From Algoriphagus machipongonensis (GTDB lineage Bacteria; Bacteroidota; Bacteroidia; Cytophagales; Cyclobacteriaceae), in NCBI RefSeq assembly GCF_000166275.1, contig NZ_CM001023.1:2607001-2671000 (forward strand): DNA of 64,000 nt, written 5' to 3'. The notes under the pieces are model-generated. The model did not search any database. It was given only the letters and a program-made list of their open reading frames with translations, and was not told the DNA's origin. Position numbers and translations under genes: made by a program. The stretch's first letter is position 1, and every line of letters begins with the position of its first letter. Positions 1-9,065 of the stretch are shown piece by piece.

Positions 1-1397
1 TTACAGTGATCATCATCTATTTCGTGACGATGATTCTTAGTGCTTTGGAGCTACGGGATCACTTGAGAAAAAATCAATTTGCCGATTATCAAGATATAAT
101 TACCTCTCCTATAGCACCAGGAGTGTCTATCATTGCTCCAGCATATAATGAAGGTCAAAGTATTGTCCAAAATGCAAAGAGTCTTATGTCTTTACATTAT
201 GGGAAATTTGAAGTGATCATTATTAATGATGGTTCAAAGGACGATACTCTACAAAAACTATTAGAGGCATTTGAGCTGGAGAAAACCGAATTCGCTTACG
301 ATTATCAGATTGATTGTAAGCAGGTTAGAGGTGTTTACAAATCTAAAAACAGGTCCTACAGTAAGTTAGTTGTAGTGGATAAGGAAAATGGGGGGAAAGC
401 AGATGCTCTCAATTCTGGAATCAATCTAGCCTCATTAGAAATTATTGCCTGTATTGATGTGGATTGTATTTTATCTCATGATTCCATCACGAGAATGGTT
501 CGACCTTTTATGGAGGAAACCAACAGGAAAGTAATTGCAGTAGGAGGTGCTATCGGAATTGCCAACAACTGTGATGTTCAGGATGGAACAGTGACCAAAT
601 ATAGATTGCCTACAAGCCTTTTAGGTAGGTTTCAGGTAATTGAATATTTCAGGGCTTTTTTGATGGGAAGAATGGCCTGGACACGCGTAAATGGGTTGAT
701 GTTGATTTCTGGAGCTTTTGGCTTTTTCAACAAAGATCTGGTGTTGAAAGTAGGAGGTTATTTTCCAAAGACCGTAGGTGAAGACATGGAGCTGGTGGTA
801 AGGATGCGAAGATATATGGAGGAACAAAAAATCCCTTATCGTGTAGGATTTGTTCCAGACCCCTTATGCTGGACTGAAGTTCCTGAAGATGAATCCGTTT
901 TAGCAAGGCAGCGAAATCGTTGGATTCGTGGAACCATAGAGACGCTACAACTTCATAGACCGATCAGGTTCAATCCCAAGTATGGAATTTTAGGAATGTT
1001 GGCTTATCCATTCTGGAATGTCTTCGAAAAGATGGCTCCATTGATTGAATTGTTAGGTATTCTATATACGCTAACTTTAATTGTATTAGGTGATTTTAGT
1101 GCTTTCTATTTCTTCGCCTTATATACCATGCTGTATTTATTATCGCTATTGGTGTCTTCATTTAGCATTTTATATGAGCAAGTAGCCTACCATAATTATA
1201 AGGATAAAAAGGACCTTCATAAGCTTATTTACATTGTATTGATCGAGCCATTTGTCATTCACCCCAAAGTCGTGTTTTGGGGAATTAAAGGTCATATAGA
1301 TTTTATTAAAGGTATTGGCGGATGGGGTCAAATGATCCGTGTTGGCTTTAAAAAATCTGAGGACAGGAAAAAATTAGAACCAGAAATGAAACCCTGA
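1..1397 (+). CDS. Membrane-bound family 2 glycosyltransferase, 5' truncated by the window
   Basis: Transfers sugar from a nucleotide-sugar donor, probably onto a growing polysaccharide at the inner membrane. Visible GT-A motifs, in order: PAYNEG, NDGSKDDT, the DVDC metal/nucleotide site, GEDMELVVR (acceptor acid) and RQRNRWIRG, the Q-x-x-R-W motif of processive enzymes such as cellulose or poly-GlcNAc synthases. A hydrophobic segment lies at the very start of what is visible, and at least two more follow the catalytic domain in the last 130 residues. A GTG at base 6 could be read as a start, but the frame is open to the window edge and the family has more N-terminal sequence, so I treat it as partial. 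The next gene follows after 3 bases, suggesting one transcript with the YaiO-like protein. The sugar and polymer cannot be told from sequence. Confidence 0.85.
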   Translation, partial: TVIIIYFVTMILSALELRDHLRKNQFADYQDIITSPIAPGVSIIAPAYNEGQSIVQNAKSLMSLHYGKFEVIIINDGSKDDTLQKLLEAFELEKTEFAYDYQIDCKQVRGVYKSKNRSYSKLVVVDKENGGKADALNSGINLASLEIIACIDVDCILSHDSITRMVRPFMEETNRKVIAVGGAIGIANNCDVQDGTVTKYRLPTSLLGRFQVIEYFRAFLMGRMAWTRVNGLMLISGAFGFFNKDLVLKVGGYFPKTVGEDMELVVRMRRYMEEQKIPYRVGFVPDPLCWTEVPEDESVLARQRNRWIRGTIETLQLHRPIRFNPKYGILGMLAYPFWNVFEKMAPLIELLGILYTLTLIVLGDFSAFYFFALYTMLYLLSLLVSSFSILYEQVAYHNYKDKKDLHKLIYIVLIEPFVIHPKVVFWGIKGHIDFIKGIGGWGQMIRVGFKKSEDRKKLEPEMKP

Positions 1398-1400
1398 GTT

Positions 1401-2627
1401 ATGAAAAAGATAGGTTTATTAATTCTTTTTGGCTTGGTCTACATCTCGCCATCGTTGGCTCAGGATTCATTTGATCCAGATGAATTACTGGTGGAAGCCA
1501 GAAATTTAATTTTTGATGATAAATACCAAGAAGGAAGAAAGGTCGCTTTCCGTGCCTTAGAGAAATATCCTGACTATGCAGATATTCTGATTTTAGTAGG
1601 TAGAAGCTATGCTTGGGAAGGTAAAAATGATTCTGCATCCATTTATTTGGAAAGAGCCATAGTAGCCTCTCCAACTTATGCAGATGGTTATTCTGCGTAT
1701 CTGGATAATTTGATGTGGGCGGACCAATATGAAAAGGCAGATGAGATTGTTTCTAGAGCTAAATCTAATTTTGGAGAGGATTTTCCAGATGCCTTACGAT
1801 ACAAGGAATCCAGGCTTTATTACTTTCAGGACTCCTATGATGAAGCTTACGAAATAGCAGAAGAATTGTACGATGAAGGCTATGATCAAGATGGGATTTT
1901 AGGTTATATCAATACCCTACAGCGGTTTAGGCGAACCAATGCGGTGGGTTTAACCTATGACAATGATTACTTTTTTGGAGATATAGCACCTTGGAATACC
2001 TTTTCATTGTATGGCCGAACAAGGACTAATCTCACAGGGTCTTTGATTGCAAGAGTAACGCAATCCTCCAGATTTGATTCAAAAGGAACTCTCTTTGAAA
2101 TTGACGCTTACCCTTCTTTAGGCGAGAACGCTTATGCCTATGTTAATATTGGGGGATCTGGAGCTAGCTTCTTTCCAAAATTAAGATTTGGTACATCTAT
2201 TTATTACAGCTTGCCCAAGGCTTGGGAAGTTGAGGGGGGATATAGGTATCTAGGCTTTTCAGAAGTGACACATATTTTCACGGCCTCGGTTGGTAAATAT
2301 GTAGGAAACTGGTGGCTAAATCTTCGAGCAAATGTGATCCCAGATGAAGGCTCCGTAAGTACTTCAGCAAATTTCCAGGCTAGGTATTATTTCAAAACAG
2401 CAGAAGACTACTTTAGTCTGCAATTGAGCTCGGGAGTTTCTCCTGATGAGGAAAATAGAGATCAAACGCAGTTGCTGAATTCTTATAGAGCTAGAATTGG
2501 CTACCAACAACTATTGACCAGTAGATTTATGATTTATGCTTATACGGGTTATAGCCGAGACGAGCTTTCTGCCACCAATATTAGAAATGACCTCAATTTC
2601 ACATTGGGTGTAGAGTATAGATTTTAA
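1401..2627 (+). CDS. YaiO-type outer-membrane beta-barrel protein with TPR N-terminus
   Basis: A 408-residue exported protein. It has a cleavable signal peptide ending near SLAQ (residue 21), then TPR-like helical repeats (about residues 25-170), then a C-terminal half rich in alternating aromatic and polar strands. It ends VEYRF, a C-terminal aromatic typical of outer-membrane barrels. The arrangement matches the YaiO family, found beside polysaccharide synthases. By analogy with BcsC, PgaA and AlgK/AlgE, the TPR part would sit in the periplasm and the barrel would pass polymer through the outer membrane; this role is inferred. It lies 3 bases after the GT2 gene and 11 bases before an unrecognised membrane-anchored protein, forming a likely three-gene transcript. 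Confidence 0.75.
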   Translation: MKKIGLLILFGLVYISPSLAQDSFDPDELLVEARNLIFDDKYQEGRKVAFRALEKYPDYADILILVGRSYAWEGKNDSASIYLERAIVASPTYADGYSAYLDNLMWADQYEKADEIVSRAKSNFGEDFPDALRYKESRLYYFQDSYDEAYEIAEELYDEGYDQDGILGYINTLQRFRRTNAVGLTYDNDYFFGDIAPWNTFSLYGRTRTNLTGSLIARVTQSSRFDSKGTLFEIDAYPSLGENAYAYVNIGGSGASFFPKLRFGTSIYYSLPKAWEVEGGYRYLGFSEVTHIFTASVGKYVGNWWLNLRANVIPDEGSVSTSANFQARYYFKTAEDYFSLQLSSGVSPDEENRDQTQLLNSYRARIGYQQLLTSRFMIYAYTGYSRDELSATNIRNDLNFTLGVEYRF

Positions 2628-2638
2628 ACAAATGCCCC

Positions 2639-3814
2639 ATGTTATCTGAAGAGTTAAAAATCTTACTCCGCCGTTTTTTTCCTATTTTGGCATTCTTCAT
2701 TTTGGCGCCCTTACTAAGTTATGGGATTTGGTGGGTTTACCCGGAGAAAGAATTGAAGGTTCTTATAATGGATAAGACTGTTTTAGGTCCAGATTTGGTG
2801 GAACACAGCAGTATTTTTTGGGTATTGAATCACTTAAAAATTGTCAAAGAAGATCAATCATTTTACCATAGAGAAAGCGATTATTTAGGCTATTATCCTG
2901 CTGAAAGTACTGCTGAAGCAAAAATCAAAGATCTTTCATCTTTTTCCCAAGAGGATATTAAAAAACAGGTTGAAGGGCTTGATTTGGTGTATTATACAGA
3001 TACCTATGGGGTAATGGCTACTTTGAATGAAAACTCTGCAACTGAGCTAATCCCAAATAAGATTTATGGTGGTTTAGATCAGAATGATCTTGCATTAATC
3101 AGGGAAGTTAAAGAACAGGAAAAAACCTTGGTTGCAGAATTTAATACAATGGCGAGCCCAACGTCCAAATCGGTTCGAACAGAATTCGAAAATTTAATGG
3201 GATTGCAATGGACGGGTTGGATTGGTAGATACTTTGACGATTTCGATACTTTGTCAAACCAGGGGATTCCAACATGGGTTAGGACTCAATACAAAAAACA
3301 ACATGAGGGTGAATGGCTTCCAAATGGACCTGGCTTACTATTTATCCATGAAGATGGTAAGATAGAGGGACTTAGTTTTGAAAGCGACTACCTCAATAAA
3401 ATCCCATTGATTCGTACCCAAAGAATCAATCCAATAGGAGAGAACCTGCCCGAAATTGTTCCTTATCCAGACTGGTTTGATGTGGTGTTGATCGAGAGAA
3501 ATTATAATGTGATTTCATATTATGACATATCACCTACGCCCGAAGGTTTGGAAAAGCTACGTGAAATGGGCCTTCCCAGATTTTTTCCAGCGGCTGTAGT
3601 TAAGGATAATGGAAAAGGAAAAATGTATTATCTCTCAGGAGACTTTTCAGATCTTCGTACAAATTTAGGATCCCATAAATTCACTGGGTTACCCTTTTTT
3701 TGGAAAGGGTTACACCTAGCTTCTGATCATACTGATCGGGAAAGCTTCTTCTGGAATTATTATTATCCATTAACCTCCAAAATTCTTCAAATTAGCTCTA
3801 AATCAACGGATTAA
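2639..3814 (+). CDS. Unrecognised membrane-anchored protein of the polysaccharide cluster
   Basis: I do not recognise this 391-residue protein. One N-terminal transmembrane segment (about residues 12-33) is followed by a large domain that should be periplasmic. Segments such as KVLIMDKT, DLVYYTDTYGV, GGLDQNDL and KTLVAEFNTM alternate strand and helix in a way that recalls a class I glutamine-amidotransferase-like flavodoxin fold, but no Cys-His-Glu triad is evident, so any catalysis is uncertain. Its tight spacing behind the GT2 and YaiO-like genes suggests an accessory role in polymer synthesis, modification or export. It ends only 7 bases from the stop of the convergent LTA-synthase-like gene, with no terminator hairpin between them. 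Confidence 0.55.
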   Translation: MLSEELKILLRRFFPILAFFILAPLLSYGIWWVYPEKELKVLIMDKTVLGPDLVEHSSIFWVLNHLKIVKEDQSFYHRESDYLGYYPAESTAEAKIKDLSSFSQEDIKKQVEGLDLVYYTDTYGVMATLNENSATELIPNKIYGGLDQNDLALIREVKEQEKTLVAEFNTMASPTSKSVRTEFENLMGLQWTGWIGRYFDDFDTLSNQGIPTWVRTQYKKQHEGEWLPNGPGLLFIHEDGKIEGLSFESDYLNKIPLIRTQRINPIGENLPEIVPYPDWFDVVLIERNYNVISYYDISPTPEGLEKLREMGLPRFFPAAVVKDNGKGKMYYLSGDFSDLRTNLGSHKFTGLPFFWKGLHLASDHTDRESFFWNYYYPLTSKILQISSKSTD

Positions 3815-3821
3815 TAATTTA

Positions 3822-5825
3822 TCAATTTTCAGGGAGTAGCTTTTTAGTCTGAATCACATAGTTGTTCTTGTTCTTAAATTCTTCAAATTCTCCTACCATC
3901 CGATTGAGGTTTTGAGTATCGCTGATCGGGTCTATATTCAAGCCATCGGTCACTAAGAACAATTGATCCTGAGAAAGAAAATATTCTCCATGGATGTAAT
4001 CCAACAATTGATTTTTATTCCTCATTAATGGCATGGCAATATTTGACTGGAAAACCTGAGAAGTATCCATAACCTGTCCTTGCCAGATAGTTTCCTCCGG
4101 AAGACTGATACCTACTTGATTTTGAAGAAATGACAATAGGGAAGGTGTAATTTCAAAATGTGAGGTAACTCCTTTAAAACTTTCAGGTCTGTTTAGCATA
4201 GGAGAATAAACAATCAGAGGAACCCAAAACCTATCTAGCCTTGAGGCCATCGGGATTTCTGGTAGTCTATGGTCGCCGGTGATAATGAAAATAGTATTCT
4301 CAAATTCAGGTCTTTTTTTATACTCCTGTATGAACTCTTTAATCGCATCATCGGCATACAGAATGGTCATATAAATGTCCTCATAGGACAAATAATCTTC
4401 AACTTCGTCACTACTAAGACCTAGCACATTGGAAAGGTGATTTCTGAGTTTGGGTTTGTAAACGTCTGGTTGAGGGACAATGTAAGGGTCATGAGAAGTT
4501 TGTGTTTGAAATATCCTTACTTGAGGTAGTGAGTCAGATGGAGGTAATTTTTGTAATCCATTTTGAAACATGGCCTTATCTGGATATCCCCAAGAAAAAC
4601 CTGTGGTAGAAGGTGTTTTCTCGAACTCAGAACTATATTCCCTCATATCCACAATTTGATCCGTATTTTGGTATTCTAAGAAGCTTCCTTCATTGTCAAA
4701 ATTCTTATCTGAGCCAATAAAAAAATCAACCTCATAGTCATTGTCCTTTAATACACTTAATAAGGATTCATGATTAGGGTAATCAGGTGCGAAATCCAAA
4801 AATCCATTTTGCCCAAAGGGTAAGCCTCCAAATACTCCCGGCAATAAACCAAATGTTCTACCGGTGGAAGAAATAGCATTTTCCCAAACAAGACTGGATT
4901 CCGCCAAAGAGTCTAAAAAAGGAGTGAAGCTCCCTAAATAAGCACCTTCACCTGAATATCCACGGCCTAAACTTTCTACCAAAATGAATACAATATCAGG
5001 CTTTCTTGAAAGGCTATCGAAGAATGGGCTTAATACATCTGGATATCTAGCTTGATGCAAAAATGGGTAGGAATCATCTGTAAAATCCTTTTTAACCAAT
5101 AGATCATTTCCTGATGGCCTTAGGTAAAAATCAAAGTAATAATTATCATCAAACATGAGATAATTAAAAGTTGCTTGACCGATAAAATGAGTTTTATTGA
5201 TTTCAACATTGCTTTCATTTTCACTTGCGGTAGACGTATCTACAATAGGGAAAAAAGTGTATGCAATAATGAATAAATAGGTAATCCCTGAAATCGTCAA
5301 ATAAGCTTTTAAAGGTAGGTTAATAAACCTAATCCCTAGGTGTAGTATTGCTCCTAGTAAAATTGCTCCCAATACTCCACCAAGAATTACTGGAAAACTG
5401 AGATCCACAGAAGCTCTGACAGTTTGTTCAAGATCCTTCCAACTATAGCCAAATACATCGCTTCCCAATGGGAGCAGAGTTTTCATGAAATAGGAAACTA
5501 AACCTATTTGAAGGATTACGGCTAATACAAAAAGGATCAAGCTCACCCATTTTGCCAATGGAATAGAAATGATGCTAAAAAGGAGATGGAAAACGAGAAT
5601 CAGCCCAATAAAATAGAAATACCAGCCTATGTCCTCAAAAAGACTAGGGATAATCACATCTTGTAATCCAAAATTGAGCGTATGATTGTCGAAAATTAAT
5701 TTTAATTCTAAAATCCTGATTATCAACATCAAGAAAAGAAAGACTATAGCAATTCCCCAGAAATTTCTCAGGACTGCATGGACTTTTACTGGAAGAGCTG
5801 ATCTGATTTCAGCTTTTTGGGCCAT
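3822..5825 (-). CDS. LTA synthase-like membrane sulfatase-family protein
   Basis: A 667-residue inner-membrane enzyme of the alkaline phosphatase/sulfatase superfamily. Five hydrophobic segments occupy about residues 20-205. The extracytoplasmic catalytic domain begins near PDIVFILVESLGRG (about residue 275), where the Glu is a metal ligand. The stretch SSTGRTFGLLPG carries the likely nucleophilic Thr, and GDHRLPE supplies the late Asp-His metal ligands. Family members move phosphoglycerol or phosphoethanolamine onto lipids or glycans; many Bacteroidota copies have no assigned substrate. It is transcribed toward the GT2 cluster, and a shared role in envelope glycan decoration is only an inference. 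The 78-base gap to the divergent methyltransferase must hold both promoters. Confidence 0.8.
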   Translation of the reverse strand: MAQKAEIRSALPVKVHAVLRNFWGIAIVFLFLMLIIRILELKLIFDNHTLNFGLQDVIIPSLFEDIGWYFYFIGLILVFHLLFSIISIPLAKWVSLILFVLAVILQIGLVSYFMKTLLPLGSDVFGYSWKDLEQTVRASVDLSFPVILGGVLGAILLGAILHLGIRFINLPLKAYLTISGITYLFIIAYTFFPIVDTSTASENESNVEINKTHFIGQATFNYLMFDDNYYFDFYLRPSGNDLLVKKDFTDDSYPFLHQARYPDVLSPFFDSLSRKPDIVFILVESLGRGYSGEGAYLGSFTPFLDSLAESSLVWENAISSTGRTFGLLPGVFGGLPFGQNGFLDFAPDYPNHESLLSVLKDNDYEVDFFIGSDKNFDNEGSFLEYQNTDQIVDMREYSSEFEKTPSTTGFSWGYPDKAMFQNGLQKLPPSDSLPQVRIFQTQTSHDPYIVPQPDVYKPKLRNHLSNVLGLSSDEVEDYLSYEDIYMTILYADDAIKEFIQEYKKRPEFENTIFIITGDHRLPEIPMASRLDRFWVPLIVYSPMLNRPESFKGVTSHFEITPSLLSFLQNQVGISLPEETIWQGQVMDTSQVFQSNIAMPLMRNKNQLLDYIHGEYFLSQDQLFLVTDGLNIDPISDTQNLNRMVGEFEEFKNKNNYVIQTKKLLPEN

Positions 5826-5903
5826 ATTTTATCGATAACTTTTTAAGTGAAGACTCAAAAGATAGGGCAAAATCGGGTATCTTCAAGCTGTTAAACCCAT
5901 AAT

Positions 5904-6446
5904 ATGAGTAAATCAGATCTCTTATTTGAATTATATTCCAATTTGAGCACAACAGGTGCGCTTACTTTTAGTTCAAAGTCATTAGTCAATAAAATGCTTT
6001 CTTATTCTGACCTTTCTCAAGCGAAAGTAGTCGTAGAATTAGGAGGAGGTGATGGAAGCATTACCAAAGGTATCGTAGATAAACTAGCTCCCGATGCCAA
6101 GTTATTAGTCTTTGAAATAAGTGAATCTTTCTGCAAAGCAATGGAAAAGAAATTTTCGCAGGATAATGTGCAAATCATTAATGATTCTGCTGAAAACATC
6201 CATAAATACCTAGACGGCGAAAAAGTGGATTATATATTCTCATCCTTGCCCTTTAGTTTTATTGCTCCGGATATTCAAGATGAAATTTTAAAGCAAAGTA
6301 AAATTTCCTTAGGCCAAACAGGCTTTTTTATTCAGATCTGCTATTCTTATCTGTTGAGAAAACTTTTTAAAAAGCATTTCAGCTCCGTAGACACCAGTTT
6401 TACGCTTAAAAACTTACCTCCGGCTTTTGTGATGGTTTGTAAATAA
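5904..6446 (+). CDS. Class I SAM-dependent methyltransferase, phospholipid N-methyltransferase-like
   Basis: A 180-residue cytoplasmic methyltransferase. SAM motif I is VVELGGGDGSITKGI (about residues 45-60), followed by the acidic strand VFEISE and an IFSSLPFSF motif. This SLPF/NPP-like motif places it nearest the PmtA/rRNA-dimethylase-like group, which includes enzymes that methylate phosphatidylethanolamine. The substrate is not fixed by sequence and rRNA or another lipid remain possible. It is followed after 8 bases by a small DUF3253-like gene and then msrA, all forward, so the three may be cotranscribed. Confidence 0.65.
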   Translation: MSKSDLLFELYSNLSTTGALTFSSKSLVNKMLSYSDLSQAKVVVELGGGDGSITKGIVDKLAPDAKLLVFEISESFCKAMEKKFSQDNVQIINDSAENIHKYLDGEKVDYIFSSLPFSFIAPDIQDEILKQSKISLGQTGFFIQICYSYLLRKLFKKHFSSVDTSFTLKNLPPAFVMVCK

Positions 6447-6454
6447 AGCTTGCC

Positions 6455-6694
6455 ATGAATATCCTGAAAACAGCCATTTTGGACATGTGTAGAAGGAATA
6501 AAAATTCATTCTTTCCGGCAGTGAACGTGATCCGTCAAATGTTTCCAATGGACTGGAAAGCCTTTATTCCCGAGCTTCAGGAGGTTTTGATCAGCATGCA
6601 TAAAGATGGTGAACTTGAAATGGATCAAACAATCGATCAAGGCATATTAACAGAAGACATTAAAATTCGATGTCTTTCTAAACCTAAATCTTGA
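6455..6694 (+). CDS. Small conserved protein, DUF3253-like
   Basis: A 79-residue soluble protein with no signal peptide or membrane segment. The pattern ILDMCRR-x-SFFPAVNVIRQ, then MDWKAFIPELQEVL and MHKDGELEMDQ, matches what I know of DUF3253, a small winged-helix-like family often found as a single domain. No catalytic residues are visible. It starts 8 bases after the methyltransferase stop and precedes msrA by 34 bases. Function unknown. Confidence 0.55.
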   Translation: MNILKTAILDMCRRNKNSFFPAVNVIRQMFPMDWKAFIPELQEVLISMHKDGELEMDQTIDQGILTEDIKIRCLSKPKS

Positions 6695-6728
6695 TTTTAC
6701 TGTTACTGTAGCTTTAAAACGGAATGAT

Positions 6729-7310
6729 ATGAATGAGGAATTAAAATTACCAGTAACTACCACCCAAATTCCCGAAGGCTTAGAGCTTATTACTCTAGGA
6801 GGCGGTTGTTTTTGGTGTACAGAAGCTGTATTTCAACATTTAGAAGGTGTTGAAAAGGTGATATCGGGATATTCTAATGGATATGTTGAAAATCCGTCTT
6901 ATCGTGAAATTTGTTCAGGAACTACAGGTCATGCTGAGGTTGTACAGGTTTTCTTTGATCCAGATAAAATCTCCCTCAGAAAAATCTTGGAAGTCTTTTT
7001 TGCCACTCATGACCCAACTACGGTAAATCGTCAGGGAAATGACACAGGACCTCAATATCGTTCAGCTATTTTTTATACTACCGTGAGCCAGGAGAATATT
7101 GCGATGGATTTAATCAATGGATTAAATAATCAGGATATCTACGATAAAAAAATTGTCACTGAAGTAGCCGAACTACAAAATTTTTATCCAGCAGATGACT
7201 ATCACCAAGATTACTATAATTTAAACGGACATCAACCTTATTGTCAGTTTGTAATCAAACCAAAAGTCAATAAGTTGGAAAAGTACTTTAAGGATTTGAT
7301 GAAAGAATAA
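6729..7310 (+). CDS. msrA: Peptide-methionine (S)-S-oxide reductase
   Basis: Repairs oxidised protein methionines by reducing the S-sulfoxide, with thioredoxin as electron donor. The catalytic motif GGGCFWC is at residues 24-30, with Cys27 as nucleophile. The family block GPQYRSAIFY follows in mid-protein, and FYPADDYHQDYY near the end carries conserved substrate-site residues. At 193 residues it is full length, with no MsrB fusion and no signal peptide, so it is cytoplasmic. It sits in a forward run with the DUF3253-like gene before it and a nucleosidase-like gene 10 bases after it. Confidence 0.93.
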   Translation: MNEELKLPVTTTQIPEGLELITLGGGCFWCTEAVFQHLEGVEKVISGYSNGYVENPSYREICSGTTGHAEVVQVFFDPDKISLRKILEVFFATHDPTTVNRQGNDTGPQYRSAIFYTTVSQENIAMDLINGLNNQDIYDKKIVTEVAELQNFYPADDYHQDYYNLNGHQPYCQFVIKPKVNKLEKYFKDLMKE

Positions 7311-7320
7311 TCAATTTAAT

Positions 7321-8997
7321 ATGCTAACAAAAAAGCGAACCAGAGCTCAGGAATCGAGAGCGGCCATTGAGAGAATGTACATCACCATGCGCCATCTATT
7401 CACCAGAGGAACATATAAACCAATGGGAATATCTGGAGAAAGCTTGGTGAGCGCACTAATGGTCTTGAGTCCGGAAATTTATGGTTCGGTCACAGATACT
7501 GAAAAATTGGAGTTGGATGGTCTTCTTTATGTGATGGAACGACTTCCAAGAGGAATAGAAGAGTGCCGTTACATTCGTTTGATCAGCAGAGAGGGATATG
7601 AAACTTCGCATCTTAAACCAATTATCCCAGCCAAAAGAAAGAGAAATTGCTATCGTTTAGACGAGCAGGTCATGTATGTGGAAATGACCAGAGGAAGATC
7701 AGATATATATGATATCCTGACGCATTTAACTTTTCTGTACATAGAATCCCGAAAAATCCTGAATAACAGCACTGATCCCAAAGGGAAAATATCTCAAAAC
7801 TGGATCATGTTAGAGGAGTTGGTAAAAAAAGAAGCGTCAGGAGAGCCTTTTGAAAAGGAGGCTGCAAGTGCCTATTTAAGTCATATAATTGGAAGAACTT
7901 TCGAAGAAACTGTCGCTGCAGTGGAGAAGTTTGAGCAATCAAAAAACTCCAATAGTCTCTATTCAATCGTTTATCATTTAGGTCGATTAACCCTAGATGA
8001 GCATACAAAGAATTTAGATCGGGAAATCTCTTTTTCCGCAACCCTTAGAGAAAGAATAGGACATCATGTTTATGGTGAATTATGGGCTAGAAGGATTAAA
8101 CTGGCGCTTGAAGAACATAGCTTGATAAAGCGCCCTATCCATGTGGTTTCTGCCAATCTGCATTCCGTATTGAATACCATTTATGGCTATCAATTATTGA
8201 ATTATAAGGACTTTGATGAGCTTGAGAAGATCGTTCAGGATATCAGTGTCAAAGCCAAAGGAAACAAGGGGAAGGCTATCTATGATCATGCTTTAAAACA
8301 TGGTTTTATCGACTTACCAGATGAATCAGGAACCAATATTGGTGTACAGGTCATCGATACGGCAAAACTCAAAAAGGATGCATTAATTCCTGGGGTGGTC
8401 TTACCAAAAGAAAAGGAAAAAAGACCCGTATTTGTAGTAATGGATTATGCATTTGGGGAACAGGCGTATGAATGTTTTGATGAGTTATTGAAGCCTTTTA
8501 AGAAGGTAGAAAATGATATTCCTCTCAATGTAGTGTCTACCAGTATTATGGGGAAGGCAGGTATTTTGTATGGAGGGAAGGGAGATCTAATGATCCCTAA
8601 TTCGCATATTTTCGAAGGAACCGCAGATAATTATCCTTTCAAAAATGAATTGAAGAAAGCTGATTTTGAAGGTTTTGGCTTAGGAGTTTATCAAGGTTCT
8701 ATGATCACAGTTTTAGGTACATCCTTACAGAACAGAGATATACTAACCTATTTTATGGAGTCAAGCTGGAAAGCTGTAGGATTGGAAATGGAAGGTGCAC
8801 ACTATCAAAAAGCTATTCAATCGGCTTCCAAAATACGAAGGAGTATTCGTCACAATGTAAAGGTATTGTATGCCTATTATGCCTCTGACAACCCCTTAGA
8901 AACGGGAAGCACTTTAGCCTCAGGAGCATTAGGTATGGAAGGAGTAAAGCCGACTTACTTGATTACCTATAAAATTCTGGAGAAATTATTTTCCTAA
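7321..8997 (+). CDS. Conserved Bacteroidota protein with nucleoside phosphorylase-like C-terminus (DUF6909-like)
   Basis: A 558-residue soluble protein. The N-terminal 350 residues are helical and charged and I cannot assign them. The C-terminal 190 residues look like the nucleoside phosphorylase/nucleosidase fold: a strand RPVFVVMDYAFG, then SIMGKAGILYGGKGDLMI, IFEGTADNYPF, and VGLEMEGAHYQKAI. The EMEGA element is the ribose-contacting signature of MTA/SAH and AMP nucleosidases. I believe such proteins are filed as DUF6909, with moderate certainty. The likely activity is N-glycosidic cleavage of a nucleotide or nucleoside, but this is inference. It begins 10 bases after msrA. Confidence 0.55.
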   Translation: MLTKKRTRAQESRAAIERMYITMRHLFTRGTYKPMGISGESLVSALMVLSPEIYGSVTDTEKLELDGLLYVMERLPRGIEECRYIRLISREGYETSHLKPIIPAKRKRNCYRLDEQVMYVEMTRGRSDIYDILTHLTFLYIESRKILNNSTDPKGKISQNWIMLEELVKKEASGEPFEKEAASAYLSHIIGRTFEETVAAVEKFEQSKNSNSLYSIVYHLGRLTLDEHTKNLDREISFSATLRERIGHHVYGELWARRIKLALEEHSLIKRPIHVVSANLHSVLNTIYGYQLLNYKDFDELEKIVQDISVKAKGNKGKAIYDHALKHGFIDLPDESGTNIGVQVIDTAKLKKDALIPGVVLPKEKEKRPVFVVMDYAFGEQAYECFDELLKPFKKVENDIPLNVVSTSIMGKAGILYGGKGDLMIPNSHIFEGTADNYPFKNELKKADFEGFGLGVYQGSMITVLGTSLQNRDILTYFMESSWKAVGLEMEGAHYQKAIQSASKIRRSIRHNVKVLYAYYASDNPLETGSTLASGALGMEGVKPTYLITYKILEKLFS

Positions 8998-9016
8998 AAA
9001 AGCCTGGCAGCTTTTT
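8997..9016 (+). terminator. Weak hairpin after the nucleosidase-like gene
   Basis: AAAAAGC (8997-9003) pairs with GCTTTTT (9010-9016) around a 6-base loop. The stem overlaps the stop codon and ends in a T run. It is A/T rich, so the call is tentative. Confidence 0.45.
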
Positions 9017-9028
9017 AACAGCTCACAT

Positions 9029-9036
9029 TATTTTTG
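9029..9036 (+). promoter_or_regulatory. Candidate -7 box of the small lipoprotein gene
   Basis: TATTTTTG matches the Bacteroidota TAnnTTTG element and lies 30 bases before the ATG. No clear TTG is present 19-21 bases upstream, so this is half a promoter by sequence. Confidence 0.4.
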
Positions 9037-9065
9037 CGTCATTTTATTGAATTCAAAATTGATCA

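Noticed and set aside
5826..5903. Divergent promoter boxes between the LTA-synthase-like and methyltransferase genes
   Set aside because: Only partial TAnnTTTG matches on either strand, so no promoter is called.
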